A DNA stretch of 64,000 nucleotides, taken from positions 1-64,000 of the forward strand of contig NZ_JMCC02000013.1 in NCBI RefSeq assembly GCF_000737335.2. Reading direction: 5' to 3'. Shown one piece after another: positions 1 through 8,141 of this stretch. The first letter of the stretch is position 1; each line of letters begins with the position of its first letter. The notes below the pieces were generated by a model. It was not told the origin of the DNA, ran no database searches, and worked only from the letters and a program-made list of their open reading frames with translations. The DNA is from Enhygromyxa salina (GTDB lineage Bacteria > Myxococcota_A > Polyangia > Nannocystales > Nannocystaceae). Both the position numbers and the translations under genes were made by a program.

Positions 1-129
1 ACGAAGCTGTCCGCAAGCGGGCGAGAAGCCCTCGCCCGAGCTGAAAACAGATCGCTGCCCGGGGTGCACCTGACGACGAAGCTGTCCGCAAGCGGGCGAG
101 AAGCCCTCCCCCGGGCCGAGCACAGATCG
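1..129. repeat. 75-bp imperfect tandem repeat upstream of asd
   Basis: The stretch beginning acgaagctgtccgcaagcgg at position 1 recurs at position 76, so the repeat period is 75 bp. The 5' 33 bases are nearly identical, and the following bases to about 54 and 129 (ending in cagatcg) are similar with substitutions. The repeat lies directly before the asd start at 145 and continues off the left edge, so there may be more units. I cannot tell whether it is a leader element, a relic of a duplicated coding end, or a simple tandem duplication. Confidence 0.7.
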
Positions 130-144
130 ACTACGCTCCCGCGC

Positions 145-1179
145 ATGCGCATCTGCATCCTGGGAGCCACCGGCCTGGTCGGCGGCGAGCTGCTCACGCT
201 GATCGACCGCGCCTGGCCGGACGCCGAGCTCGCGCTCTACGCCAGCCGCGATCAGACCCTCGAGCACGCCGGCCGCACCCACCAAGTCTACGCCGCGAGC
301 TCGCTCGAGCAGGCTGACACGCGCGGCGGCGAGCTGGCCTTCGTCGCCCTCGACGATCAGTACAGCGCGCGCTACTGCCCGCGCCTCGTCGAGCTTGGCT
401 ACCGGGTGATCGACAAGAGCAACACCTACCGCATGAACCCCGAGGTCCCGCTGATCGTCGCGGGCGTCAACCATCGGCGCGCGACCGCGGACACCAAGTT
501 GGTCGCCAACCCCAACTGCACGACCATCCCGCTGAGCCTGGCGCTCGAGCCCTTGCGCGCCCACTACGGCCTGGGTGAGGTCACCGTCAGCAGCTACCAG
601 GCGATCTCGGGGGCCGGGCTGGCCCCGCTCACCAGCTTCGTCGACGCGACCATCGCCGGCTTCTCGCAGATGCAGCGCGCGGGTGAGCTGTCTGGCGCGC
701 TGCTGGACGCGAGCGCCTACCCGGGCAACGTCGTGCCCCACAACGGCAGCACCGACGACTCCGGCTTCTCGTCCGAAGAGCGCAAGCTGGTCAACGAGAG
801 CCGCAAGATCCTCGAGCTGCCGAAGCTCGGGCTGTCCGCGCAGTGTTGCCGCGTGCCGGTCCCGGTCGGGCACTACGAGAACGTGTGGGTCGAGCTCGAG
901 CGCCCCGCCGACGCGGCCGGCATCACCGAGCTGCTCGGCGCCGCGCCCTTCGTGCGCTATTTTCCCGGCCCCGAAGGGACCCACCTCACCGCGCTTGCGA
1001 CCGTGCAACACCGCGACGACGCCCTCGTCGGTCGCGTGCGCAGGGACGGGCGTGACACCAACGGTCGCCGTTGGTGCCTGACCGTGGCCGCCGACAACCT
1101 GCGGCTGGGGGCGGCCACCAACGCGGTTCGGATCGCCTCTGCCTGGTTTGACGCTGCCGACCCCAGCCTGCGGGTGTAA
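145..1179 (+). CDS. asd: Aspartate-semialdehyde dehydrogenase
   Basis: This enzyme converts L-aspartyl-4-phosphate plus NADPH to L-aspartate semialdehyde in the lysine/threonine/methionine/diaminopimelate pathway, in the cytoplasm. The 344-aa protein starts with a Rossmann nucleotide-binding motif (ILGATGLVGGELL). It carries the catalytic cysteine in NPNCTTIPL and the active-site histidine in RVPVPVGH; the length matches the family. I chose the ATG at 145 because the GATGLVG motif then begins a few residues in; an in-frame ATG at 64 would add 27 residues that are encoded by the upstream repeat and look non-native. It appears monocistronic, with a 135-bp gap downstream. Confidence 0.93.
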   Translation: MRICILGATGLVGGELLTLIDRAWPDAELALYASRDQTLEHAGRTHQVYAASSLEQADTRGGELAFVALDDQYSARYCPRLVELGYRVIDKSNTYRMNPEVPLIVAGVNHRRATADTKLVANPNCTTIPLSLALEPLRAHYGLGEVTVSSYQAISGAGLAPLTSFVDATIAGFSQMQRAGELSGALLDASAYPGNVVPHNGSTDDSGFSSEERKLVNESRKILELPKLGLSAQCCRVPVPVGHYENVWVELERPADAAGITELLGAAPFVRYFPGPEGTHLTALATVQHRDDALVGRVRRDGRDTNGRRWCLTVAADNLRLGAATNAVRIASAWFDAADPSLRV

Positions 1180-1314
1180 CGCGGTGGCCCCCAAGTGCCA
1201 CGCAGCCTCTAGCGACCCTTGTTCATATTCGCGCTTGCGCAACGGACAGCTCCTGCGGTGGCCCAATTCGAGGTATACAGTCTCACCCGAGTCACCTGAG
1301 ACTCGCGCCACGGC
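1180..1314. other. Intergenic gap between asd and the DUF1566 protein
   Basis: There is no gene here. A small palindrome TTGCGCAA lies at 1235-1242, and a TATACA hexamer at 1274-1279, 36 bases before the next start, could be a -10 element, but I see no convincing -35 partner. A promoter for the downstream gene is expected here but not demonstrated. Confidence 0.3.
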
Positions 1315-2754
1315 ATGACTTCAGCGAGCCACGGCATCTCGGTGACCCTGTGCTGTGCGCCCGAGGACGCCGACCACCTGCGGCCCCTCGCGGCTCACCT
1401 GTCGGAGCGTGGGCTGCCCACGAGCTTGCTGGTGGGCGTCGAGACGGATCCGCACCAGCTTGGACCGGCGCTCGACGTGCCGGGTGCTGGGTTGTTCGTG
1501 GTCTGCCTTGGCGAAGCCTTGGGGCCGGCCGAGCATCGACGGATCGCAGGGGTCTACAGCGCGCGCAAGGGTCCAGAGCACTACCTCTCGGAGCTGCTGG
1601 TCGAGCCCGACGAGACCTTGGCGATGGCCGAGACGATCCACGCCGCGCTCGCCAAGATCCAGGAGGCCAAGGACGCCGCAGACTCCGACGCCGCAAGGGC
1701 CCGCGTGAGCAGCTCGAGCGGCAGTCGGTTGCGAGACGTCGTGGGCGTCACCGATATCTCTGCCGTCGGCTCCGACGCGATCCCCAGCGGCAACACGCGG
1801 ATCCCGAAGTCCGCGCCTCCAAGCAGGCGCCCGCCCCCTCGGGAGGACTCTGTGTCTGGCTCCTACGTGCTCGCGGCCAGCAAGTCGCTCAGCCGCGAGC
1901 AGGCTGGGTCGGACCAGCCCGCGACTCCGCCCCAGCGCGCAACTTGGGCGGACGAACAGCTCGACGAAAGCAGCGGCACCAACAAGCTCGCGGGCGCGTC
2001 GACGAGTCCCGCGAAGTCGAGCGCTCCCGCGAGCTCGAGCGCTCCCGCGACCGCCGGCGGTGCCAAGTCAGACGCCGCCAGCAGCCGCGCTGCCGAGCCC
2101 AGCCCAGCCGCGACGCGGACCGGTCGCAGGTCGGTCGTCGTCGTGCTGTTCGTGCTCTTGCTCGCGGTCGCGGGCACGGTCGCGCTGCTCAACTCGGACG
2201 ATCTCGAGACGACGCTCATACCTGGTCGCGGCGCGCCCAAGGTCGCGCCCAGTGATGTAGCCGCCACCCAGAGCGCCGCGCCCGAGCAGGAGAACGCGGA
2301 TCCAACGGGCGACGAAGCGACCTCCGGCGAGACCGAGACGGGCGAAGCGGAGACGGGCGAAGCGGAGACGGGCGATCCCCTTGGCTCCAATGACGCGACC
2401 ACTATCATCCGCGAGGCGATCGCCAGCGGCGACATGCGCTCGATCGATCTGCTGCTGGTCGCGCAACCGGGCGGCACGATGTCGTGGCGCGACGCCGCCA
2501 ACGACTGCCGGGCGAAGTCCTACCGCGGCGTTCGTGACTGGCGGCTGCCCAGCCTCGACGAGCTCAAGACTCTGCGGGGGGCGCGGATGCTCGAGAAAGA
2601 TCGCTATTGGTCGGGCACGCTCGCGACTAACGTTGGCGATGGGCAGGATCATGTGTTCGTGCTCGACCTGGCGGCGCGGAGCATTGACCCTGTAAGCAAG
2701 GACGCATCGGACGTGCGGGTCCGATGCGTGCGGGCGGCGCTGCGGCAGGACTGA
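1315..2754 (+). CDS. TIR-like / DUF1566 single-pass membrane protein
   Basis: A 479-aa protein with three parts. Residues 8-115 (SVTLCCAPEDADHLRPLAAH onward) have the alternating hydrophobic strands, N-terminal acidic loop and following helix seen in TIR-like domains; this match is tentative and no catalytic glutamate is obvious. Residues ~120-265 are a Ser/Pro/Ala-rich low-complexity linker. A membrane helix (SVVVVLFVLLLAVAGTVALL) lies at ~275-294, followed by a Gly-Glu-Thr repeat (three GEAETGE-like units). Residues ~385-478 carry the DUF1566/Lcl C-terminal signature, W-x-DA-x4-C, DWRLPSLDELKTL, and YWSGT. Topology suggests a cytoplasmic N-terminus and an extracytoplasmic DUF1566 domain. 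It stands alone and its function is unknown. Confidence 0.75.
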   Translation: MTSASHGISVTLCCAPEDADHLRPLAAHLSERGLPTSLLVGVETDPHQLGPALDVPGAGLFVVCLGEALGPAEHRRIAGVYSARKGPEHYLSELLVEPDETLAMAETIHAALAKIQEAKDAADSDAARARVSSSSGSRLRDVVGVTDISAVGSDAIPSGNTRIPKSAPPSRRPPPREDSVSGSYVLAASKSLSREQAGSDQPATPPQRATWADEQLDESSGTNKLAGASTSPAKSSAPASSSAPATAGGAKSDAASSRAAEPSPAATRTGRRSVVVVLFVLLLAVAGTVALLNSDDLETTLIPGRGAPKVAPSDVAATQSAAPEQENADPTGDEATSGETETGEAETGEAETGDPLGSNDATTIIREAIASGDMRSIDLLLVAQPGGTMSWRDAANDCRAKSYRGVRDWRLPSLDELKTLRGARMLEKDRYWSGTLATNVGDGQDHVFVLDLAARSIDPVSKDASDVRVRCVRAALRQD

Positions 2755-2760
2755 GCTGGG

Positions 2761-3720
2761 CTAGAAGCGCATGGTCCAGTTGACGGTCGCTTGGCGACGG
2801 GTCTTTCCGGCGAGCCGTCGCTCGTCGATGCTCAGGGTGATCACCCCGGGCAGCAGGGTGACGACACCGACGAGGGTTGCAACTGCGCCCCCGGGTAGCG
2901 TGTTGTGTTGCGCGCCGCTTCGCTTGTGCGTGCCGTCGAGGCCGAGCAGCACCCCGCCGGTCGTCGTCAAGCCGACGCCCGCGATGATCAGCGAAATCTC
3001 GGCCCAGCGCGGCATCTTCCGTTCGAACGATGCCGCTGGCGGTTGTGGGGCCGGCTGTGGGGGCGGTCGAAGCACCGCGAACTCGAGCTCAAGCACTTGG
3101 CCTGCCTCCCCCAGCTCGACCTGCTCGCGCGTGTCCGTTCGCTTGCCCGTGGTGTCCTCGATCCACACCCGGTAGGTCCCGAGCAACAGCGGCGGCGGGT
3201 TCGGTCCGAGGTCGCGCTCGTTGACGTAGACCTTGCACTCCATGCCGCAGTTCACGACCAGGCTGGCGCGGCCGCTCTCCTCGAGCGCCGCGAGCCGCTG
3301 CTCGTAGAGCTCCCCAAGACTCGGCCCAAAGTCCCCGGCTGGAATGGGGTCGCCCATTGCCTCACGGATCGCCTCGTCCATGACCTGCGCTGCGAGCTCG
3401 GGCTGATTGGCCAGCAGGTGGGCCCGCGCGAGGTCGAGGCGCGCAAACTGGCGTAGCTCTCTGGCTTCGGCGTCGGCCGCCAGCGCTGGGCCGAATTGCT
3501 CGAGCGCCGAGATCGCATCGCTCAACGCCGTGGCGGCGGCGACTGGATCGCGGTTGGCCGCTTCGTCTGCCACGCGGAGCTGATCGACCGCGGCGGTGTA
3601 CTCGGGCTCCTCGAGCGCTGGCGCTGGCGCGGTTTGGCCCTTGTCGGTGTCTGGGCCTGGAGCGTCAAGGCCGGTGGTGGGTGCGAACAATAGCGTGAGT
3701 GTTGTCAGTAGCGTGAGCAT
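2761..3720 (-). CDS. Helical-repeat/PEGA-like envelope protein with C-terminal RF (cassette A)
   Basis: The 319-aa product has an N-terminal signal sequence (MLTLLTTLTLLFAPTTGLDA) and a helical, TPR-like region (~40-150). A PEGA-like beta domain follows (~155-215: ASLVVNCGMECKVYVNERDL, then LLLGTYRVWIED). Two hydrophobic segments (AEISLIIAGVGLTTTGGVLL and ATLVGVVTLLPGVITL) precede a C-terminus ending ATVNWTMRF. It is a close paralog of the genes at 3788-4729 and 14118-15035 and is the last gene of the cassette A minus-strand operon. PEGA domains are thought to bind peptidoglycan or protein partners at the surface; the role here is inferred from the kinase-linked context only. Confidence 0.8.
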   Translation of the reverse strand: MLTLLTTLTLLFAPTTGLDAPGPDTDKGQTAPAPALEEPEYTAAVDQLRVADEAANRDPVAAATALSDAISALEQFGPALAADAEARELRQFARLDLARAHLLANQPELAAQVMDEAIREAMGDPIPAGDFGPSLGELYEQRLAALEESGRASLVVNCGMECKVYVNERDLGPNPPPLLLGTYRVWIEDTTGKRTDTREQVELGEAGQVLELEFAVLRPPPQPAPQPPAASFERKMPRWAEISLIIAGVGLTTTGGVLLGLDGTHKRSGAQHNTLPGGAVATLVGVVTLLPGVITLSIDERRLAGKTRRQATVNWTMRF

Positions 3721-3787
3721 CGCGAAGTCCTCTCTCGAGCTCGTCAGCGTAGTGGGTTTGTCGATTGCGGCTGTGACCCGGCGGCGC

Positions 3788-4729
3788 TCAAAAGCGCATG
3801 TTCCAGGACAGCGTGGCTTGGTGTGACGTGCCCCGAGCGAGCTTTCGCTCGTCGACGGTCAGCGCGATCGACCCACTCGTCAGCATGCCTGCGCCGACAG
3901 CGAGGCCCAGCACGCCGCCGATCATGGGACCGACCTGCAGGTGTTTGTTGCCGGCGACCAACACCGCGCCGGTCGCCGTGAGGCCGGCTCCTAGCACGAT
4001 GAGCGCGAGCTCGGCTCCGCGGGGCATGATCCGATCTGGCTTGGGCTCGGGCTTGGCTGGCGCCTCTGGGACCGGTAGTGGGGCGTAGTCGACCTCGTAG
4101 ACTTGCTCGGCCTCGCTCAGGTTCACGAGCACGCGCCTGCGCGGCAGGTCTTCGGTCGCGTCCTCGATCCACACGCGATAGCTGCCGAGCGGCAGGCTTG
4201 GAGGCTCGTCGGGCGCGGCCGCCGTCTCGTTGATGTAGACCCTGCACGGTCTGGCGCAGGTCACCACCAGGGTTGCGCGGCCGCGTTCGTCGAGCGCGGC
4301 CATGCGTTGTTGGTACAAGTCGGACAGGCTTGGGCCGAACATGCCCGCGTTAACCTCGTCACCCATCGCCTCGCGTATGGTCTCGTCCATTGTCTCGATC
4401 GCGAGATCGTCCTTGCCCGCGAGCATGTAGGTGCGCGCGAGGTTGAGACGCGCGAGCTGGCGTAGGTCTCTGGCGCTCGGCGAAGCCGCGACCTCGGGTG
4501 CGTAGTTGGTCAACGCAGCGAGGGCTTCGATCAGTGCGTCTGCGGACGCGAGCGGATCTTCGGTTCGGCTGATCTCGGTGTCGACCTGCGCGAGGTGCTC
4601 GAGCGCGGCGGTGAACTTGGGGGACTGCGGTTGTTCATCTGCGATCAGCTCTGGGGGCGGGGGGGCGCCTGAGGGAGCTGGGGCGAGGAGGAGACCAGCG
4701 AGGGTGTACGTGAGAATGGGGGCTAGCAT
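3788..4729 (-). CDS. Helical-repeat/PEGA-like envelope protein with C-terminal RF (cassette A, second copy)
   Basis: This 313-aa paralog of the downstream gene has the same plan: signal sequence (MLAPILTYTLAGLLLAPAPS), helical repeats with a conserved core (LARTYMLAGKDDLAIETMDE), a PEGA-like domain (ATLVVTCARPCRVYINE, then LPLGSYRVWIED), two hydrophobic segments, and the C-terminus ATLSWNMRF. A pair of cysteines flanks the first PEGA strand (TCARPC), as in the paralogs (NCGMEC, SCEAPC). It follows the beta-helix lipoprotein gene by only 12 bp, so it is likely co-transcribed. Confidence 0.8.
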   Translation of the reverse strand: MLAPILTYTLAGLLLAPAPSGAPPPPELIADEQPQSPKFTAALEHLAQVDTEISRTEDPLASADALIEALAALTNYAPEVAASPSARDLRQLARLNLARTYMLAGKDDLAIETMDETIREAMGDEVNAGMFGPSLSDLYQQRMAALDERGRATLVVTCARPCRVYINETAAAPDEPPSLPLGSYRVWIEDATEDLPRRRVLVNLSEAEQVYEVDYAPLPVPEAPAKPEPKPDRIMPRGAELALIVLGAGLTATGAVLVAGNKHLQVGPMIGGVLGLAVGAGMLTSGSIALTVDERKLARGTSHQATLSWNMRF

Positions 4730-4741
4730 GAGTTGGGGTGT

Positions 4742-5965
4742 TTAGCTGGGTTGGTCGGCGCCGGGGTAGGCGTCGAACTCGGGGATGGGGTCACCGTCGA
4801 TGTCACATTGTGGGTCGCCGAAGGCGCGGTCGTTGTAAAAAGCCGGAGTGTGGAGGTCACCGTTGCTCGAGCCTACGTGGAGGTCGCCCGCGCCAGGGTC
4901 CTCGAACCAGAGAGCTGGGCTGGGTGGACTCGCGTTCATGTCCCAGACCTCGATGCTGCCGTCCTTCGTGCAACTTTCGTCCGCGACTTGTCCCGTCGAA
5001 AAGATGATCGACCTACGCAGATGCACATTCGCTCCAGCCCCACATTCGCGCGCGCGCAACGCTGCCGCCACCGAGACGAATGTGCCTTCGATCGTTGCCG
5101 TGCTCGCGGACTTCAACCCCGCAATTGACCCTGCAATAAATGAATTCGACACGTGGACACTGGCGGAGCTGTACGCGTAGACACCGCCACTTGTACCAGT
5201 AGTAACAATGCTCTTGTCGATGTATAATCGACCCGTACCGACAGTGATCGCGTTGGCGACGATTTCGTCGGAGGTGCTGATATGCAAGCCGGAGATGTAC
5301 ACGTCTGCGTCGCTGATTGCCAGCGCGGCACCGTTATTTGCCAACCAGAGCACGGGTCGTGCCGGGTCCTCCGGGGCGATGATGATGCGTTTGCCCGAGA
5401 GCACAACGACGCTCTCCACGATCGATGACTCGATGGTGATGAGTGTGGGGGTATCATTGGTGACGGCTGCAACTGCCTCGACCATACTCGAGAATTCGGA
5501 GGCTCCGAGTGGTTGCGCCTTCACGGCCAGGACGTTGTCAAACGGGACACAGCCTGCGGGGCCCACGAGGTACTCTCCTGGCTTGCAGGGGGGCTCGGGA
5601 CACGCGTGGAGGTCGCCATCGCCGTCTCCATCGCCGTCACCGTCTCCGTCACCATCTCCGTCTCCGTCTCCGTCTCCAGACTCACCGGTGGTGGTCTCCA
5701 TCCAGCAGGCGTCCTCCGTGACCGGCACACCGCCCCCGCAAGGGCTGTAGCACTCGTCGAGGGTGGGGCGCTCGGCCACGCAGCCGTAGTTGGTGGCAAC
5801 TCCGCACGGCTCGGTAAACCGTGTGCAGAACGGGCGTTCTCCGGCGTATCTCTGCTCGCAGGTCGCGTCGCCTTCGGCCCACCAGCAGTGCTCGTAGTTG
5901 TGTCCTGGCGAGCCGCAGGAGATCAGGCCGAGCAGGCCTATGAGCGGCTCGAGACGGCGAACCAT
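4742..5965 (-). CDS. Beta-helix surface lipoprotein with Gly-Asp linker (cassette A, copy 1)
   Basis: The start at 5965 gives MVRRLEPLIGLLGLISCGSP, a lipoprotein signal with lipobox LISC. It also overlaps the upstream stop as TGATG, with GAGG five bases ahead. The 407-aa protein has a Cys-rich N-terminal domain (EHCWW, then CEQRYAGERPFC, CGVATNYGCVAERP, CYSPCGGG) and an acidic (Gly-Asp)n linker of 11 dipeptides. A ~250-aa C-terminal domain follows whose repeated short strands (IESSIVESVVVLSGKRIIIA, ISDADVYISGLHIS, ASVHVSNSFIAG) suggest a right-handed parallel beta-helix. It ends FDAYPGADQPS. It has two full-length paralogs upstream. The fold is predicted by eye; ligand and function are unknown. 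Confidence 0.82.
   Translation of the reverse strand: MVRRLEPLIGLLGLISCGSPGHNYEHCWWAEGDATCEQRYAGERPFCTRFTEPCGVATNYGCVAERPTLDECYSPCGGGVPVTEDACWMETTTGESGDGDGDGDGDGDGDGDGDGDGDLHACPEPPCKPGEYLVGPAGCVPFDNVLAVKAQPLGASEFSSMVEAVAAVTNDTPTLITIESSIVESVVVLSGKRIIIAPEDPARPVLWLANNGAALAISDADVYISGLHISTSDEIVANAITVGTGRLYIDKSIVTTGTSGGVYAYSSASVHVSNSFIAGSIAGLKSASTATIEGTFVSVAAALRARECGAGANVHLRRSIIFSTGQVADESCTKDGSIEVWDMNASPPSPALWFEDPGAGDLHVGSSNGDLHTPAFYNDRAFGDPQCDIDGDPIPEFDAYPGADQPS
5613..5678 (-). repeat. Hexanucleotide repeat encoding (Gly-Asp)11
   Basis: Eleven imperfect copies of a 6-bp unit (on the plus strand variants of GCCATC/GCCGTC/TCCGTC) encode the Gly-Asp linker of the overlapping lipoprotein gene. Copies in the two paralogs are 16 and about 28 units long, so the array has changed length since duplication. 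Confidence 0.9.
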
Positions 5966-6375
5966 CAGAACCTCCCCGTGAGCCACACGCCGCCGCTGGT
6001 GGGGGTGAACTGTGGGAGAATCGCCAGCCGGCCGCGCTCACGGCCGCGCCTGCGCAGCGCCAAGTCAAACGCCAGCGTGGTTGCTCCCGCTGCGACGCCA
6101 ACGATTCCGAGGCCTAGCAGCGCTCTGGCCGAGTCGTTCGGGCGTCTGCTCGGCTCACCGAATAGTGGGTCGAAGGCAAAGGCGAAGTTCGTGGTCAGGT
6201 TCACGCTGCCTACGACCACGACGCCAAGGCTGGCCGCGGCCATCGTGGCGCCCGTGATGCCCAGCGCGCCAATGTGGGGCTGTTGGCGCGTTGGGGGAGC
6301 CTTGCTGGAAGCTGGGCTTGGCGCCGGGGCGGGACCGGAGAGCAGGGTAGCGACGGTGAGTAGTTGGATCAGCAC
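5965..6375 (-). CDS. Short membrane protein ending WLTGRF (cassette A, copy 1)
   Basis: A 136-aa protein starting at GTG 6375. It has a signal-like N-terminus (MLIQLLTVATLLSGPAPAPS), two hydrophobic helices (GALGITGATMAAASLGVVVV; ALLGLGIVGVAAGATTLAF) and an Arg-rich turn. The tail is two short beta strands ending GGVWLTGRF. It aligns by eye with only the C-terminal half of the longer proteins at 15441-16202 and 9514-10323, so it is a domain-reduced paralog lacking their N-terminal domain. The stop codon overlaps the lipoprotein start (TGATG), implying translational coupling. Function unknown. Confidence 0.8.
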   Translation of the reverse strand: MLIQLLTVATLLSGPAPAPSPASSKAPPTRQQPHIGALGITGATMAAASLGVVVVGSVNLTTNFAFAFDPLFGEPSRRPNDSARALLGLGIVGVAAGATTLAFDLALRRRGRERGRLAILPQFTPTSGGVWLTGRF

Positions 6376-6417
6376 GGGTTCGTCTTGGGGTGTTCGATCG
6401 CTGCGAGCTCGGGCGTT

Positions 6418-7689
6418 CTACAGGGGTTGGTCGGCGCCGGGGTAGGCGTTCATCAGCGGGATTTCGTCACCGTCAATGTCACACCGGGGGCCGTCGGGTT
6501 GTGCGTCGTAGAAGAAATTCGGCAAATACGGTCCCATGTTGTCCTCGCCGACGTGAAGATCTCCGCCAGGAAAATCGGCAAACCACATATTTGGACTCGG
6601 CGAACTCATATTCATATCCCAGAGGTCAGAACTACCGCCACTATCGCACTCATCGGATGTTGCGTTGCCCGAGTACAGGATGGACTTGTGAACGTCCACG
6701 CGCCCAACGCCAACGCACCGCCGGGCTGCCCCGCTCAACGAAGCTACCGACACGAACACCGCCGCAATTTCCCCACCCCACGCCGCCTCGAGGCCAGCGT
6801 GAAAACCCAATATCGTGGTGCTCCACAAGGTCACCCGCCCATTCCCACTCGCCTGAACCCCGACTCCGTCAAGCCCGACGATCACACTCTTGTCGAAGTA
6901 GACTCGGCTGGCATCAGCCGCAATAGCCGCCGGAACTGGCCCCGGCGCATCGTTTGGCCCGAGCGCGGAACGAGACAATTTCAGGCCTGAGACCTCGACA
7001 CGAGCATCGCCCGACACAGACAGAGGAGCAAGCGGTGACGTCGTCGTCCACTCAGGCATCCCCGACTGCTGAGCGCCAACGATAATGACGTGTTTATCCG
7101 AGACCTGCACCTGATCGCCTGCGACGGAGGACTCCACCTTGATCAATGTAGTCTCGTAGGTAGCAGCAGCATTCACCGCGGCCGCAATAGTCGTATACTG
7201 CCCGCCGTATGCGTTTACGACTAGCTCTGTGTCGAAGGGCACACACCCTGCGGGGCCAACGAAATACTCTCCGCTCAGGCACTCCTCTGGACAGGAGGTC
7301 TGGGCGTCGCCGTCGCCGTCGCCGTCACCATCACCATCGCCATCGCCATCGCCATCGCCATCGCCATCGCCATCGCCATCGCCATCGCCGTTGCCGTCAC
7401 CAGACTCATCGGTGCTGGTCTCCATCCCGCAGAGGTCCTCCGTGGCCGGCACCCCGCCCCCGCAGGGGCTGTAGCACTCGTCGAGGGCGGGCCGCTCGGC
7501 CACACAGCCGTAGTTGGTGGCGACACCACACGGATCGCTAAATCGTGTGCAGAAGGGGCGCGCTCCGCCAAACCTCTGCTCGCAGGTCGCGTCGCCCTCG
7601 TCCCACCAGCAGTGCTCGAGGTTGTGCCCCGGCGCGCCGCACGAGAGCAGCCCGAACACGCCGAGGAGCGACAGGAAGCGGCGAGTCAT
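6418..7689 (-). CDS. Beta-helix surface lipoprotein with Gly-Asp linker (cassette A, copy 2)
   Basis: Start at 7689 (MTRRFLSLLGVFGLLSCGAP, lipobox LLSC), overlapping the upstream stop as TGATG with GAGG five bases ahead. The 423-aa product has the same Cys-rich N-terminal domain (EHCWWDEGDATCEQRFGG, CYSPCGGG), a linker of about 16 Gly-Asp dipeptides, and a C-terminal domain of repeated short strands (VQVSDKHVIIVG, VYFDKSVIVGLDGVGV, GRVTLWSTTILGF). This pattern fits a right-handed beta-helix, and it ends LMNAYPGADQPL. It is closer to the copy at 8142-9512 in its beta-helix than to the copy at 4742-5965. It is probably an outer-membrane-anchored surface protein of unknown ligand. Confidence 0.82.
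   Translation of the reverse strand: MTRRFLSLLGVFGLLSCGAPGHNLEHCWWDEGDATCEQRFGGARPFCTRFSDPCGVATNYGCVAERPALDECYSPCGGGVPATEDLCGMETSTDESGDGNGDGDGDGDGDGDGDGDGDGDGDGDGDGDAQTSCPEECLSGEYFVGPAGCVPFDTELVVNAYGGQYTTIAAAVNAAATYETTLIKVESSVAGDQVQVSDKHVIIVGAQQSGMPEWTTTSPLAPLSVSGDARVEVSGLKLSRSALGPNDAPGPVPAAIAADASRVYFDKSVIVGLDGVGVQASGNGRVTLWSTTILGFHAGLEAAWGGEIAAVFVSVASLSGAARRCVGVGRVDVHKSILYSGNATSDECDSGGSSDLWDMNMSSPSPNMWFADFPGGDLHVGEDNMGPYLPNFFYDAQPDGPRCDIDGDEIPLMNAYPGADQPL
7304..7399 (-). repeat. Hexanucleotide repeat encoding about 16 Gly-Asp units
   Basis: On the plus strand this is a near-perfect run of gccatc units. It is the most homogeneous of the three arrays, which points to recent slippage expansion. 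It encodes the acidic flexible linker between the Cys-rich and beta-helix domains. Confidence 0.9.
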
Positions 7690-8099
7690 CAGAACCTCCC
7701 CGTGAGCCAGACGCCGCCGCTGGTGGGGGTGAAGCGTGGGAAAACCGCCAGCCAATCGCGCTCACGGCCGCGCCTGTGGAAGGCCAGGTCAAACGCCAAG
7801 GCTGTGACTCCCGCGGCGACGCCGACGATTCCTAGACCCAGAAGCGCCCTGGCTGAGCCGTGGGGACGCCTGATCGGCTCATACTTCTTCGGCTCGTAGG
7901 CGAACGCGAAGCTTGTCGTCAGGTTCACGCTGCCTACGACCACCAAACCCAGACCGGCTGCGGCCATCGTCGCGCCCGTGGTACCCAGCGCGCCAATGTG
8001 AGGCTGTTGGCGCGTTGGGGGAGCCTCGCTAGAAGCCGGGCTTGGCGCCGGGGCGGGACCGGAGAGCAGGGTAGCGACGGTGAGTAGTTGGATCAGCAC
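7689..8099 (-). CDS. Short membrane protein ending WLTGRF (cassette A, copy 2)
   Basis: A 136-aa near-duplicate of the gene at 5965-6375, again starting at GTG with the same signal-like N-terminus. It has two hydrophobic segments and the same C-terminus (FTPTSGGVWLTGRF). Most differences lie in the loop between the helices (FAYEPKKYEPIRRPHG versus FAFDPLFGEPSRRPND). It is coupled to the following lipoprotein gene by a TGATG overlap. It matches the C-terminal half of the 15441-16202 protein. Function unknown. Confidence 0.8.
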   Translation of the reverse strand: MLIQLLTVATLLSGPAPAPSPASSEAPPTRQQPHIGALGTTGATMAAAGLGLVVVGSVNLTTSFAFAYEPKKYEPIRRPHGSARALLGLGIVGVAAGVTALAFDLAFHRRGRERDWLAVFPRFTPTSGGVWLTGRF

Positions 8100-8141
8100 G
8101 GGTTCGTCTTGGGGTGTTCGATCGCTGCGAGCTCGGGCGTT

